From positions 1-24,303 of the forward strand of contig JAKAXN010000019.1 of NCBI GenBank assembly GCA_021816565.1: a stretch of DNA of 24,303 nt, given 5' to 3'. The notes under the pieces are model-generated. The model searched no databases and had not been told where the DNA came from. It was given only the letters and a program-made list of their open reading frames with translations. Source of the DNA: Actinomycetes bacterium. Lineage in GTDB: Bacteria > Actinomycetota > Acidimicrobiia > Acidimicrobiales > Palsa-688. How positions within the stretch are numbered: position 1 is the stretch's first letter; each line of letters begins with the position of its first letter. A program made the translations under genes and the position numbers. Below, piece after piece: positions 8,603-14,513 of the stretch.

Positions 8603-8686
8603 CACTTCGACTCCCGACGCTCGACAAGCGCTCCGATAGGGGGGAACGTCCGGTGTCTTTCCACCGTTAATCGTCTCGAAAGGTCC

Positions 8687-8712
8687 ATACCCGAGCGCCA
8701 ACGGGGGCAAAC
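8687..8712 (-). promoter_or_regulatory. Candidate SigB/SigF-type promoter for the 41-residue peptide
   Basis: On the minus strand GTTT (8712-8709), 16 nt, then GGGTAT (8692-8687): a near-perfect SigF/SigB promoter. Transcription would start near 8680 and run left across the small ORF at 8602-8477, possibly on into the alpha/beta hydrolase. It is back to back with the plus-strand promoter at 8728-8753. Confidence 0.55.
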
Positions 8713-8727
8713 GGCCGCGGACCCCTC

Positions 8728-8753
8728 GTTCGCCGGGCCCCACTGTTGGGTAG
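8728..8753 (+). promoter_or_regulatory. Candidate SigB/SigF-type promoter for the holin-like/DUF3618 operon
   Basis: GTTC (8728-8731), 16 nt, then GGGTAG (8748-8753). The same GTTC-N15/16-GGGTA form occurs before the sigma gene (5182) and the DUF5709-like gene (13485, minus). Transcription would begin near 8760, giving a leader of about 94 nt before the GTG at 8854. Within that leader a 22-codon frame (8796-8864) has AAGGAG about 11 nt ahead and overlaps the holin start; its coding status is uncertain. Confidence 0.5.
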
Positions 8754-8853
8754 CTCCAGGGGTGGATGAGGCGGACGAAAGGAGAGTCGAAGACCATGCG
8801 CCAACCGCATCCGGGCGGCACCCGTGGGATTGATCGCAGCGGAGGGAGCAGCC

Positions 8854-9276
8854 GTGGCCGGTGACACCACGTCGAGTGACCTTCAGGACAAGACCACGGC
8901 CGAGCTGCTCAAGACGCTCTCGACCCAGATGACCGCCCTGGTCCACCAGGAGGTGGACCTGGCCAAGGCCGAACTGGCCGGCAAGACCAAGAAGATCGGG
9001 ATGGGCGCCGGGATCTTCGGCGCCGCCGGGGTGATCGGCCTGCTGGGTGGAGCGACCCTGGTGGCGGCGGCCGTAGCCGGCATCGCCACCGCTTTGAGCG
9101 TGTGGCTGTCGATCCTCATCGTGGGCGGCTTTCTGGTGATCGTGGCCGGGATAGTGGCCCTGGCCGGGCTGACGGAGCTGGCCCAGGGCACGCCGCCGAT
9201 CCCGGAGGAGGCCATGGAGAGCACGAAGGAGGACGTCACTTGGCTGAAGACCCAAGCCAGATCCGCGAAGCCATAG
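8854..9276 (+). CDS. Phage-holin-superfamily-III-like membrane protein (actinobacterial stress type)
   Basis: The product has 140 residues. Residues 10-48 form an amphipathic helix (ELLKTLSTQMTALVHQEVDLAKAEL) typical of this family, followed by two long hydrophobic hairpin helices at ~51-78 and ~83-108, and a short acidic tail. Despite the family name, chromosomal copies paired with DUF3618 proteins are widespread in Actinobacteria and are not prophage lysis genes; no phage genes lie nearby. Their role is unknown, perhaps membrane-stress related. The GTG at 8854 is chosen because GGAGG (8841-8845) is 8 nt upstream; ATG at 8824 lacks an SD. Its 3' end overlaps the next gene by 37 nt, so translation of the two is coupled. 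Confidence 0.85.
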   Translation: MAGDTTSSDLQDKTTAELLKTLSTQMTALVHQEVDLAKAELAGKTKKIGMGAGIFGAAGVIGLLGGATLVAAAVAGIATALSVWLSILIVGGFLVIVAGIVALAGLTELAQGTPPIPEEAMESTKEDVTWLKTQARSAKP

Positions 9277-9623
9277 AGGACACCAGGGCCGAGATCGCCG
9301 AGACGATGGAGGCCCTCGGGCAGAAGGCCGACGTGAAGGGTCGCCTCAGCGGGGAGGTCAAGGAGAAGGCCGACGAGTTGAAGACCACGGCCATCTCCTC
9401 GGCGGAGCAGCTCAAGGTCAAGCTGGCCACCGCCCAGGAGCAGGCCCGCTCCTCCCTGCCGGAGTCGGCCTACCCGGCGGCCGACGCGGCGATGGCCCGG
9501 GTCCGCGAGACGGCATCATCGGTGTCAGCGGACCCGGCCCGGGCCCGGCGCCTGGCCCTGGCCGCTGGCGCGGTGGTGACACTGCTGCTCCTGCGCCGCC
9601 GCCGGCGCCGGCGTCGGAACTGA
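9240..9623 (+). CDS. DUF3618 family protein with C-terminal helix and octa-arginine tail
   Basis: The product has 127 residues. It starts with the DUF3618 signature (DPSQIREAIEDTRAEIAETMEALGQKAD, residues 4-31), continues as a charged helical region rich in Lys/Glu/Ala, and ends with a hydrophobic segment (~105-118, LALAAGAVVTLLLL) followed directly by eight arginines and Asn (119-127). The layout suggests a tail-anchored membrane protein with a cytoplasmic helical stalk. TTG at 9240 is chosen because AAGGAGG (9226-9232) lies 7 nt upstream inside the holin-like gene; the frame upstream of it reads as a shadow of that gene. DUF3618 and holin-like genes commonly neighbour each other in Actinobacteria. 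Function unknown. Confidence 0.85.
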   Translation: MAEDPSQIREAIEDTRAEIAETMEALGQKADVKGRLSGEVKEKADELKTTAISSAEQLKVKLATAQEQARSSLPESAYPAADAAMARVRETASSVSADPARARRLALAAGAVVTLLLLRRRRRRRRN

Positions 9624-9658
9624 CCGTCAGGCCCGACGCCATCTCTATCAGAGCCCGT

Positions 9659-9691
9659 CAGGAGGGCCCGGCCGGCGGCCGGGCCCTCCTG
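9659..9691. terminator. Perfect 15-bp hairpin between convergent genes
   Basis: CAGGAGGGCCCGGCC (9659-9673), a 3-nt loop, then its exact reverse complement (9677-9691). It lies between the DUF3618 stop (9623) and the FAD oxidoreductase stop (9696), so it can serve both directions. There is no T-run on either side, as is common for high-GC actinobacterial terminators. Confidence 0.7.
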
Positions 9692-9695
9692 CGCG

Positions 9696-11327
9696 TCACC
9701 CGGTGGGACGGACGGTGCTCGGTGACCGACCCCGGCCGACCAGGAGGGCCCGGCCCCGGCGGAACGGCAGGAGGGCGGCCCGGGCGGCGTTGGCCCCGGC
9801 GGCCCCGTGCACCCCGCCCCCCGGGTGGGCCGACGAGGAGGCCAGGTACAGCCCGGCCACCGGGGTCTCGGGCCGGCCGGATCCGGGGACCGGCCGGAAG
9901 ATCAGCTGCTGGTGCAGCTGGGCGGTGCCGCCGCCGATGGCCCCCAGGTCCAGGTTCGGGTTCTCCGCCTGCATGCCGGCCGGGGCGAACACGTGCCGAC
10001 CCAGGATGCCGGCCCGGAATCCGGGGGCCAGGCGCTCCACCCGCTGCTCGACGCGCTCCACGAACCCGGCCAGCCAGCCCGACTCGGCCGAGACGTCGAG
10101 CTCCCCGGCGGCGTCACCGAGCAGCCGGCGCGGCACGTGGGTGTAGGCCCAGGCCGTCTCGGTCCCCTCCGGGGAGCGGGACGGGTCGCCCCGGGACTGC
10201 TGGCCGAAGAGCAGGAACGGCCGGGACGGCAGGAGCCCCATGGCCAGCTGGCTGGAGAACTCGGTCAGGTTGTTGAAGTCGTCGGCCACGTGGACCGTAC
10301 CGGCCCGGGTGGCGTCGCCGGCCACCCACGGGACGGGCCGGCTCAGCGCCCAGTCGATCTTGACCGTGGAGGTGTCCCACTGGAACCGCTCGAGGTCGGC
10401 CAGCACCCCGGCCGGCAGGTGGTCCTCACCGACCAGCCGGCGGTAAAGCATCGGGGCGTTGACGTCGGCCAGCACGGCCCGGCGGGCCGACACCGATCCG
10501 CCGCCGCGCAGCTCCACGCCCACCGCCCGGCCCCGGCGTACGACCACCTTCTCCACCGGCGAGTCGCAGACCACCCGGCCACCGCGGCTCTCGAGGCGGC
10601 GGACCAGGGCCGCGGTCAGCTCGCCGGCGCCCCCGGCCGGAACCGGGAAGCCGAAACGCTGCCCCAGGCAGGCCAGCAGCCACCCGTAGAGGCCGCTGCC
10701 GGCCGACTCCGGTGACAGGTCGGCGTGCAGGGCCGACCCACCGAGCAGCAAGCCGGCGCCCACCCCGTCGAACAGCTCCTCGGTCATGCGCCGGGCCGGC
10801 AGGAGGGCGTGGCGCAGGAGCCGGACGCAGCCCATGGCTCTCAGGCGACCGGCCAGTGCCAGCGCCGGGCGCACCGGGGGGAACGGGCCGAGGAGGGCGT
10901 CGAGGAACGGCTCCTCCATCTCCGCCCAGCTGTCGATCATCGAACGCCACGCGTCGCCGTCGCCGGAGGCGAAGGCCGACACCGACTCGGCGGTCCCGTC
11001 CAGGTCCATGGATATGGAGGCGCAGCGGCCGTCGAGCAGGGGGTGGGCCAGGACGAGGGGGAAGTGCCGCCAGGTGAGCCCGTGATCCTCCAGCCGGAGG
11101 TCCCGGATGGCCGGGGACGCCTTGGCCAGCGGGTAGAAGGCGCTGAAGAGGTCGTGGTGGAAACCGGGCACGGTGATCTCCCCGGTGCGGACGGCCCCGC
11201 CCGGCTCCGGCCGGGCCTCCAGCACCGTGACCGACCATCCGGCGTCGGCCAGCCGGTTGGCGGCCACCAGCCCGTTCGGGCCGGCACCGATGACGACCGC
11301 GTCGGGCACGGCGGGGCCGTCAGGCAC
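9696..11327 (-). CDS. FAD-dependent oxidoreductase, phytoene-desaturase-like (CrtI/PYROXD2 type)
   Basis: The product has 543 residues. The N-terminal Rossmann motif DAVVIGAGPNGLVAANRLA (residues 9-27) with VTVLEAR (acidic Glu37 at the end of strand 2) and PGGAVRTGE binds FAD. The C-terminus carries the typical second FAD segment VAGLYLASSSAHPGGGVHG followed by AAGANAARAAL. This is the layout of the CrtI/CrtN-type desaturase and PYROXD2-like family. No other carotenoid genes are present here, so the substrate is open. The GTG at 11327 is preferred because GGAGG (minus strand 11340-11336) lies 8 nt upstream. It overlaps the SRPBCC stop by 8 nt. It is the last gene of the series running from 13449, and a perfect hairpin (9659-9691) ends it. 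Confidence 0.88.
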   Translation of the reverse strand: MPDGPAVPDAVVIGAGPNGLVAANRLADAGWSVTVLEARPEPGGAVRTGEITVPGFHHDLFSAFYPLAKASPAIRDLRLEDHGLTWRHFPLVLAHPLLDGRCASISMDLDGTAESVSAFASGDGDAWRSMIDSWAEMEEPFLDALLGPFPPVRPALALAGRLRAMGCVRLLRHALLPARRMTEELFDGVGAGLLLGGSALHADLSPESAGSGLYGWLLACLGQRFGFPVPAGGAGELTAALVRRLESRGGRVVCDSPVEKVVVRRGRAVGVELRGGGSVSARRAVLADVNAPMLYRRLVGEDHLPAGVLADLERFQWDTSTVKIDWALSRPVPWVAGDATRAGTVHVADDFNNLTEFSSQLAMGLLPSRPFLLFGQQSRGDPSRSPEGTETAWAYTHVPRRLLGDAAGELDVSAESGWLAGFVERVEQRVERLAPGFRAGILGRHVFAPAGMQAENPNLDLGAIGGGTAQLHQQLIFRPVPGSGRPETPVAGLYLASSSAHPGGGVHGAAGANAARAALLPFRRGRALLVGRGRSPSTVRPTG

Positions 11328-11793
11328 GGCGGGGGCCTCCGGCGGCGCGGTCGCGCTGCTCGATCAGCCTGCGGTAGCGGCGGCAGATCTCCAGGTTGCG
11401 GACCCTGACGGCAGCGGAGGTCAGGTGCCGCAGGCGGGGCGAGTTGACCACCCCGGCGCTCGGGCGCTCCCGCACCACCAGGGTGCAGCCGTCGGGGTGG
11501 GGGGAGAAGGCGAACTCGACCAGCAGGGACCCGAGCGGCCAGATGCGGGCCTCCAGGCTCAGACGGGAGGAGTCCTGCAGTTCGATCACCTCCGTGGAGT
11601 CCCGCAGCAGAAGAGGCGGGATCCCGACGGTGTGGTGTATCCGGGTGCCGGGCTCCGGCCAGCGGGGGTCGAAGCGGCGGATGCGCCGGGCCCCGGCCAC
11701 CAGGCGCTCGAAGGTCCTCGGGTCCTCCAGCATGCGGAAGGCCTTCTCCGGCGGGGCAGGCAGGACGGTGGACACCTCGCTGGTCCCGCTCAC
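11320..11793 (-). CDS. SRPBCC (START/polyketide cyclase-like) family protein
   Basis: The product has 157 residues. It begins SEVSTVLPAPPEKAFRMLEDPRTFERLVAG, the standard opening strand plus helix of SRPBCC proteins, and continues with paired strands (PEPGTRIHHTVGIPP, RDSTEVIELQDSSRLSLEARIWPLGSLLVEF), then a long C-terminal helix (SPRLRHLTSAAVRVRNLEICRRYRRLIEQR). The helix-grip fold binds hydrophobic ligands; the ligand is unknown, though the flanking SDR and FAD enzyme suggest lipid or isoprenoid chemistry. GTG at 11793 overlaps the SDR stop in a GTGA arrangement, so translation is coupled. A longer in-frame ORF back to 12387 is a shadow of the SDR. The stop overlaps the next gene by 8 nt. 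Confidence 0.85.
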   Translation of the reverse strand: MSGTSEVSTVLPAPPEKAFRMLEDPRTFERLVAGARRIRRFDPRWPEPGTRIHHTVGIPPLLLRDSTEVIELQDSSRLSLEARIWPLGSLLVEFAFSPHPDGCTLVVRERPSAGVVNSPRLRHLTSAAVRVRNLEICRRYRRLIEQRDRAAGGPRRA

Positions 11794-12611
11794 CGCAGCC
11801 CCGACAGCATCTCGACGGCCCGGTCCCGGACGGCGTCGGGAACGGTGCGGTCGGCGACCCGCAGCAGGCCGGCCCCCGGCCCGATGCGCTTGTGGCGGGG
11901 CGGCCGTCCGGTGGTCAGGGCGTCGGCCACCGCCAGCGCCACCTCCACCGGGTCGCCCATGAAGGTGGCGGACCGGTCCAGGTGGCGCAGCACCCGTTCG
12001 TAGACGTCGGGTCGCGACGAGCGGGCCCGCCGGGCGCGCAGCTCCTCCCCGGCCCGCGACCAGATGCCGGTCCGGTAGCCCCCCGGCTCCAGGTCGATGA
12101 CGTCGATGCCACAGCCTGCCACCTCGACCCGCAGGCTGTCGTTGAGCTGGCGCAGGGCCGCCTTGCAGGCGGTGTACCAGCCGGTCAGGGGGGTGAGCGT
12201 GTGGGCGGCCGAGGACGTCACGTTGACGATCCGGCCGTGCCCGCGCCCGACCATGGCCGGGAGCGCCTGGAGGGCCAGGTCCACCGGGGCCAGCACCATG
12301 GTCTCGACCTGGCGGCGGGCGTCGGCCACGGGGACGTCGCGGACCAGGCCGGCGTCCATGTACCCGGCATTGTTGACCAGGCCCCACAGGTCCATCCGGT
12401 CCGCCAGGCCGGCACGCTGCTCCGGGCGCGACAGGTCGGCCTCGACCACCTCCACGCTCAGGCCCCGCCCGGACGCCGCGGTCCGCAGGCCCTCCCCCTC
12501 GGCGCCGTCGGGCACCAGCCCGGTCACGTCGAAGCCGAGGGAGGCCAGGAGCAGTGCGGTGGCCAGGCCGAAGCCGGAGCCGGCCCCGGTGACCAGAACC
12601 CGTCTGTGCAT
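11790..12611 (-). CDS. SDR family oxidoreductase
   Basis: The product is a 273-residue classical short-chain dehydrogenase/reductase. Cofactor motif TGAGSGFG (8-15), NNAG (80-83), active-site Ser in NVTSSA (133/134), and Tyr146-x3-Lys150 in GWYTACK are all present. DLEPGGYRTG (173-182) matches the post-catalytic loop. Strand 2 ends GLVPD without an acidic residue right after it, so the NAD/NADP preference is unclear. The substrate is unknown. ATG at 12611 lies 27 nt after the DksA-like stop with no terminator seen, and the 3' end overlaps the SRPBCC gene (GTGA), so these genes very likely share a transcript. Confidence 0.9.
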   Translation of the reverse strand: MHRRVLVTGAGSGFGLATALLLASLGFDVTGLVPDGAEGEGLRTAASGRGLSVEVVEADLSRPEQRAGLADRMDLWGLVNNAGYMDAGLVRDVPVADARRQVETMVLAPVDLALQALPAMVGRGHGRIVNVTSSAAHTLTPLTGWYTACKAALRQLNDSLRVEVAGCGIDVIDLEPGGYRTGIWSRAGEELRARRARSSRPDVYERVLRHLDRSATFMGDPVEVALAVADALTTGRPPRHKRIGPGAGLLRVADRTVPDAVRDRAVEMLSGLR

Positions 12612-12638
12612 ACGGTGATCAGCCGCGCCCGGGAGGGA

Positions 12639-13079
12639 TCACAGGGCCCGGCCGGAGGCGTCCCCGCCGGCTCGGCGCAGCGGGACCACCCCCGGGGCGG
12701 CCTCCCCGGAGGCCAGCTGGGCGTCGTCTATGCAGTACGGGGTGGCCGGCAGGGCCTCGAGGCGGTCGGCCGAGATGGGACGCCCACAAGCCACGCAACG
12801 GCCGTAGGTCCCCTCCTCCAGGCGCTCGAGGGCCCGGTCCAGATCGTCCAGCTCCGCCTCCACGGACTCCATGGTGCTCAGGTCCCGCTCCCGGTTGAAC
12901 GTCTCGGTCGCGGTGTCAGCCGGATGCTGGTCGGCGTCTGAGAGCTCCTCCAGCGAGGCCGACTCGGCCTCGTCGGTCAGGCCCCGCCGCAGGCCGTCGC
13001 GAAGCGAGGTCAGCCGGTCCCGTTCGGCCTGGAGCCGGCGGCGGGCGCCGGCGGGTGCTTGGGCGTGCTCAGAGGCCAT
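12639..13079 (-). CDS. DksA/TraR-type zinc finger protein (YteA-like)
   Basis: The product has 146 residues. An N-terminal coiled coil (~10-45) leads to ELSDADQHPADTATETFNRE (45-64), which matches the acidic tip region of DksA/YteA proteins, then helix DDLDRALERLEEGTYGRC and the finger CVACGRPISADRLEAL plus PYCIDD. Zinc ligands visible are Cys95, Cys98 and Cys116; the fourth position is Asp119, where Cys or His is usual. DksA-like proteins bind the RNA polymerase secondary channel and adjust transcription in stress, in Proteobacteria with ppGpp. ATG at 13079 is chosen for GAGGTG about 6 nt upstream; an in-frame extension back to 13172 is Pro/Arg low complexity that shadows the neighbour. It overlaps the upstream gene by 11 nt. 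Confidence 0.88.
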   Translation of the reverse strand: MASEHAQAPAGARRRLQAERDRLTSLRDGLRRGLTDEAESASLEELSDADQHPADTATETFNRERDLSTMESVEAELDDLDRALERLEEGTYGRCVACGRPISADRLEALPATPYCIDDAQLASGEAAPGVVPLRRAGGDASGRAL

Positions 13080-13449
13080 CGACGTCACCTCGCGCGTGGA
13101 CCGCCGCCTCCTCGGCGGACCGGGCGGCCCCGGGGTCGGGCGGGACGGCGGTCTCGCCGGTGGTGTCGTCACGGCGCACCCGATGGGCTCCCTGCACGCT
13201 CCCGCCGACCCCCAGCTCCTCGGCTCCGAAATCGGGGTTCTCCCGCTCGGCCCGCTCGGCCACCCCCTCGACGGCCCGGTCCTCGGCCTGGGTTGTCGGG
13301 TAGGCCGGGTCGTCGCCCACCGCCACCGGGTGGTCGCGGGGCACCATCAGCGTCTCCTGGTCGAGCTCCACGTCGATGCCGGGCGGGCGGTCCTCCAGGG
13401 AAGGCATGCCCTCGGCGTCCATGCTCTCGCCGGGGTTGGAGTTCTTCAT
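13069..13449 (-). CDS. Acidic hydrophilic protein, DUF5709-like
   Basis: The product has 126 residues. It is acidic and disorder-prone, with no hydrophobic segment, so it is a soluble cytoplasmic protein. Features resembling actinobacterial DUF5709 proteins are the mid-protein PTTQAEDRAVEGVAERAERENPD (tolerably like TTAAEQREGESLDQRLARE.PD) and the C-terminal RSAEEAAVHARGD; the family assignment is by eye. Function is unknown. ATG at 13449 follows a SigF-like promoter (13460-13485) closely, giving a leader of only a few nucleotides (predicted start near 13454), so the message may be nearly leaderless; I see no SD. It overlaps the DksA-like gene by 11 nt and heads the series of five genes down to 9696. 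Confidence 0.7.
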   Translation of the reverse strand: MKNSNPGESMDAEGMPSLEDRPPGIDVELDQETLMVPRDHPVAVGDDPAYPTTQAEDRAVEGVAERAERENPDFGAEELGVGGSVQGAHRVRRDDTTGETAVPPDPGAARSAEEAAVHARGDVDGL

Positions 13450-13459
13450 GCATCCGCGA

Positions 13460-13485
13460 CTACCCGCCGGAGCCGACCCCGAACC
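13460..13485 (-). promoter_or_regulatory. Candidate SigB/SigF-type promoter for the DUF5709-like/DksA series
   Basis: On the minus strand GGTTC (13485-13481), 15 nt, then GGGTAG (13465-13460). The -35, spacer length and GGGTA core are the same as in the sigma gene promoter (5182-5207). The predicted start near 13454 is just before the ATG at 13449. Confidence 0.55.
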
Positions 13486-13498
13486 CCGATCCGTATCG

Positions 13499-13523
13499 GG
13501 GTCCGGGCAGGGGCCGTGGGTAT
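13499..13523 (+). promoter_or_regulatory. Candidate SigB-type promoter for the 61-residue protein
   Basis: GGGT (13499-13502), 15 nt, then GGGTAT (13518-13523). This fits GNNT-N14..16-GGGTAY. Predicted start is near 13530, just ahead of the SD (13537-13543) and ATG at 13548. It is divergent from the promoter at 13460-13485, with the -35 elements about 14 bp apart. Confidence 0.5.
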
Positions 13524-13547
13524 AAAGCCCCCGACCAAGGAGGAGCG

Positions 13548-13733
13548 ATGAGCGACCAGCGTCCCAACACCGGCGACCAGCCGACCCTCGACGACGTGAT
13601 CGACCCCGAGGAGCAGGCCATCCGCCACCCCCGCGAGCACGCCAAGGCCGACCCCCGGCCCGACGACGACCACCTCGAGCACCGGGCCGAGCACGAGCGC
13701 GACATGGTCCAACGGGAGGGCGGCGGGGGCTGA
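13548..13733 (+). CDS. Small hydrophilic protein of unknown function (61 residues)
   Basis: The frame has a strong ribosome site, AAGGAGG (13537-13543), 4 nt before ATG at 13548. The product is highly charged and rich in Asp, Glu, His and Arg (QPTLDDVIDPEEQAIRHP, DDDHLEHRAEHERDM) and ends in four Gly. It has no Cys and no hydrophobic helix. It is probably an intrinsically disordered stress protein; I recognise no family. A SigB-like promoter lies 25 nt upstream and a perfect hairpin 36 nt downstream, so it looks like a complete monocistronic unit. Confidence 0.7.
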   Translation: MSDQRPNTGDQPTLDDVIDPEEQAIRHPREHAKADPRPDDDHLEHRAEHERDMVQREGGGG

Positions 13734-13768
13734 CCCGCCGGGGCCGTCCCGCCCCCCCCGACGCGAAG

Positions 13769-13803
13769 GAGCCGGCCGTCGCCCTGCAGGCGACGGCCGG
13801 CTC
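13769..13803. terminator. Perfect 15-bp hairpin between convergent genes
   Basis: GAGCCGGCCGTCGCC (13769-13783), a 5-nt loop, then its exact reverse complement (13789-13803). It separates the 61-residue gene (stop 13733) from the coiled-coil gene ending at 13821. It has no T-run, like the hairpin at 9659-9691. Confidence 0.7.
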
Positions 13804-13820
13804 GCGCAACCTTCGGGTCG

Positions 13821-14450
13821 TCAGGAGCCGTTGCTGTGGCGGGCGGCCTTGCGGTTCTCGAGGTGCTCGTCGATGGCGGTGACGACCTTCTCCGCCTCGA
13901 CCGCCTCGCTCTCCTTCTCCACCGCGGCGGCCTCGGCCTGGACCCGGGCCAGCTCGGCCTGGTGCTCCTTGGCCTCCACCGCCTTCTCCCGGGCCTTGGC
14001 GGCCCGGCGCACCGCTGCCTCACGCTGGCGGGCCTTGGCCCGGGCCTCGCGCTTGGCCTCCTCCTCCTGCTGCTGGATCTGGGCCTGGCGCTCAGCGGCG
14101 CGCTGCTCGGTCTCCTCCCGGGCCCTCTCCGCCTGTTCCATCCGCTGCTCCAGCTCGGCGTCGGCCCGGTCGCGCACCTCGTCGGCCTCCGTGACCAGCC
14201 ACTGGGCGCCGCTGCGGTGACGGGCTGCACTCTGCTGACGCTCGCCCTCGCCCACCAGCACATCGTCGTGCAGGAGCCGGCCCAGGACCTGCTTGGCCTG
14301 TCCCTCCACCGAGTCGAAGGCGGCCACCGCCGGGAAGCCCCCGACGTCCACGCCGGACCGCTCCCCCAGATGCCGGGCTATCGAGAGCGGGATGCGGATC
14401 CCGCTCAGTCCCAGCCTCACGAGAGTCCGGGGAATGGTATTAACCGCCAT
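13821..14450 (-). CDS. Alanine/glutamate/arginine-rich coiled-coil protein (the type often misnamed IF2-like)
   Basis: The product has 209 residues. The N-terminal ~60 residues (IPRTLVRLGLSGIRIPLSIARHLGE) are amphipathic and may contact membrane. From ~85 onward it is one long predicted coiled coil of Glu/Arg/Ala/Gln (QRMEQAERAREETEQRAAE, QQQEEEAKREARAK) ending in ENRKAARHSNGS. Mycobacteria encode proteins of this build that databases label IF2 family translation initiation factor because of composition; I see no translation-factor domain. Role unknown, possibly structural or stress-related. ATG at 14450 is chosen for the GGAG (minus strand 14461-14458) 7 nt upstream; an in-frame ATG at 14498 adds 16 residues without an SD. 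It follows the CsbD-like gene by 63 nt on the same strand. Confidence 0.8.
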   Translation of the reverse strand: MAVNTIPRTLVRLGLSGIRIPLSIARHLGERSGVDVGGFPAVAAFDSVEGQAKQVLGRLLHDDVLVGEGERQQSAARHRSGAQWLVTEADEVRDRADAELEQRMEQAERAREETEQRAAERQAQIQQQEEEAKREARAKARQREAAVRRAAKAREKAVEAKEHQAELARVQAEAAAVEKESEAVEAEKVVTAIDEHLENRKAARHSNGS

Positions 14451-14513
14451 CAGCACGCTCCTTCTTTTCCCTTCTTCCTTGACATTGTTCTGATCCATCC
14501 GGTCGCCGCGACC

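Noticed and set aside
8265..8627. Minus-strand frame with a cysteine-rich start (CNCRDCHC) in the intergenic region
   Set aside because: It starts with TTG, overlaps the hydrolase start and the better-supported 41-codon frame, and its later part is Pro/Arg low complexity typical of a shadow frame.
8531..8833. 100-codon plus-strand frame across the promoters of the holin-like operon
   Set aside because: It has no SD, no family character, and contains the -35/-10 motifs themselves; it is most likely non-coding.
14481..14486. TTGACA-like -35 on the plus strand at about 14480
   Set aside because: No plausible -10 (TANNNT) lies 16-18 nt downstream and the site would transcribe antisense into the CsbD-like gene; coincidence is likely.
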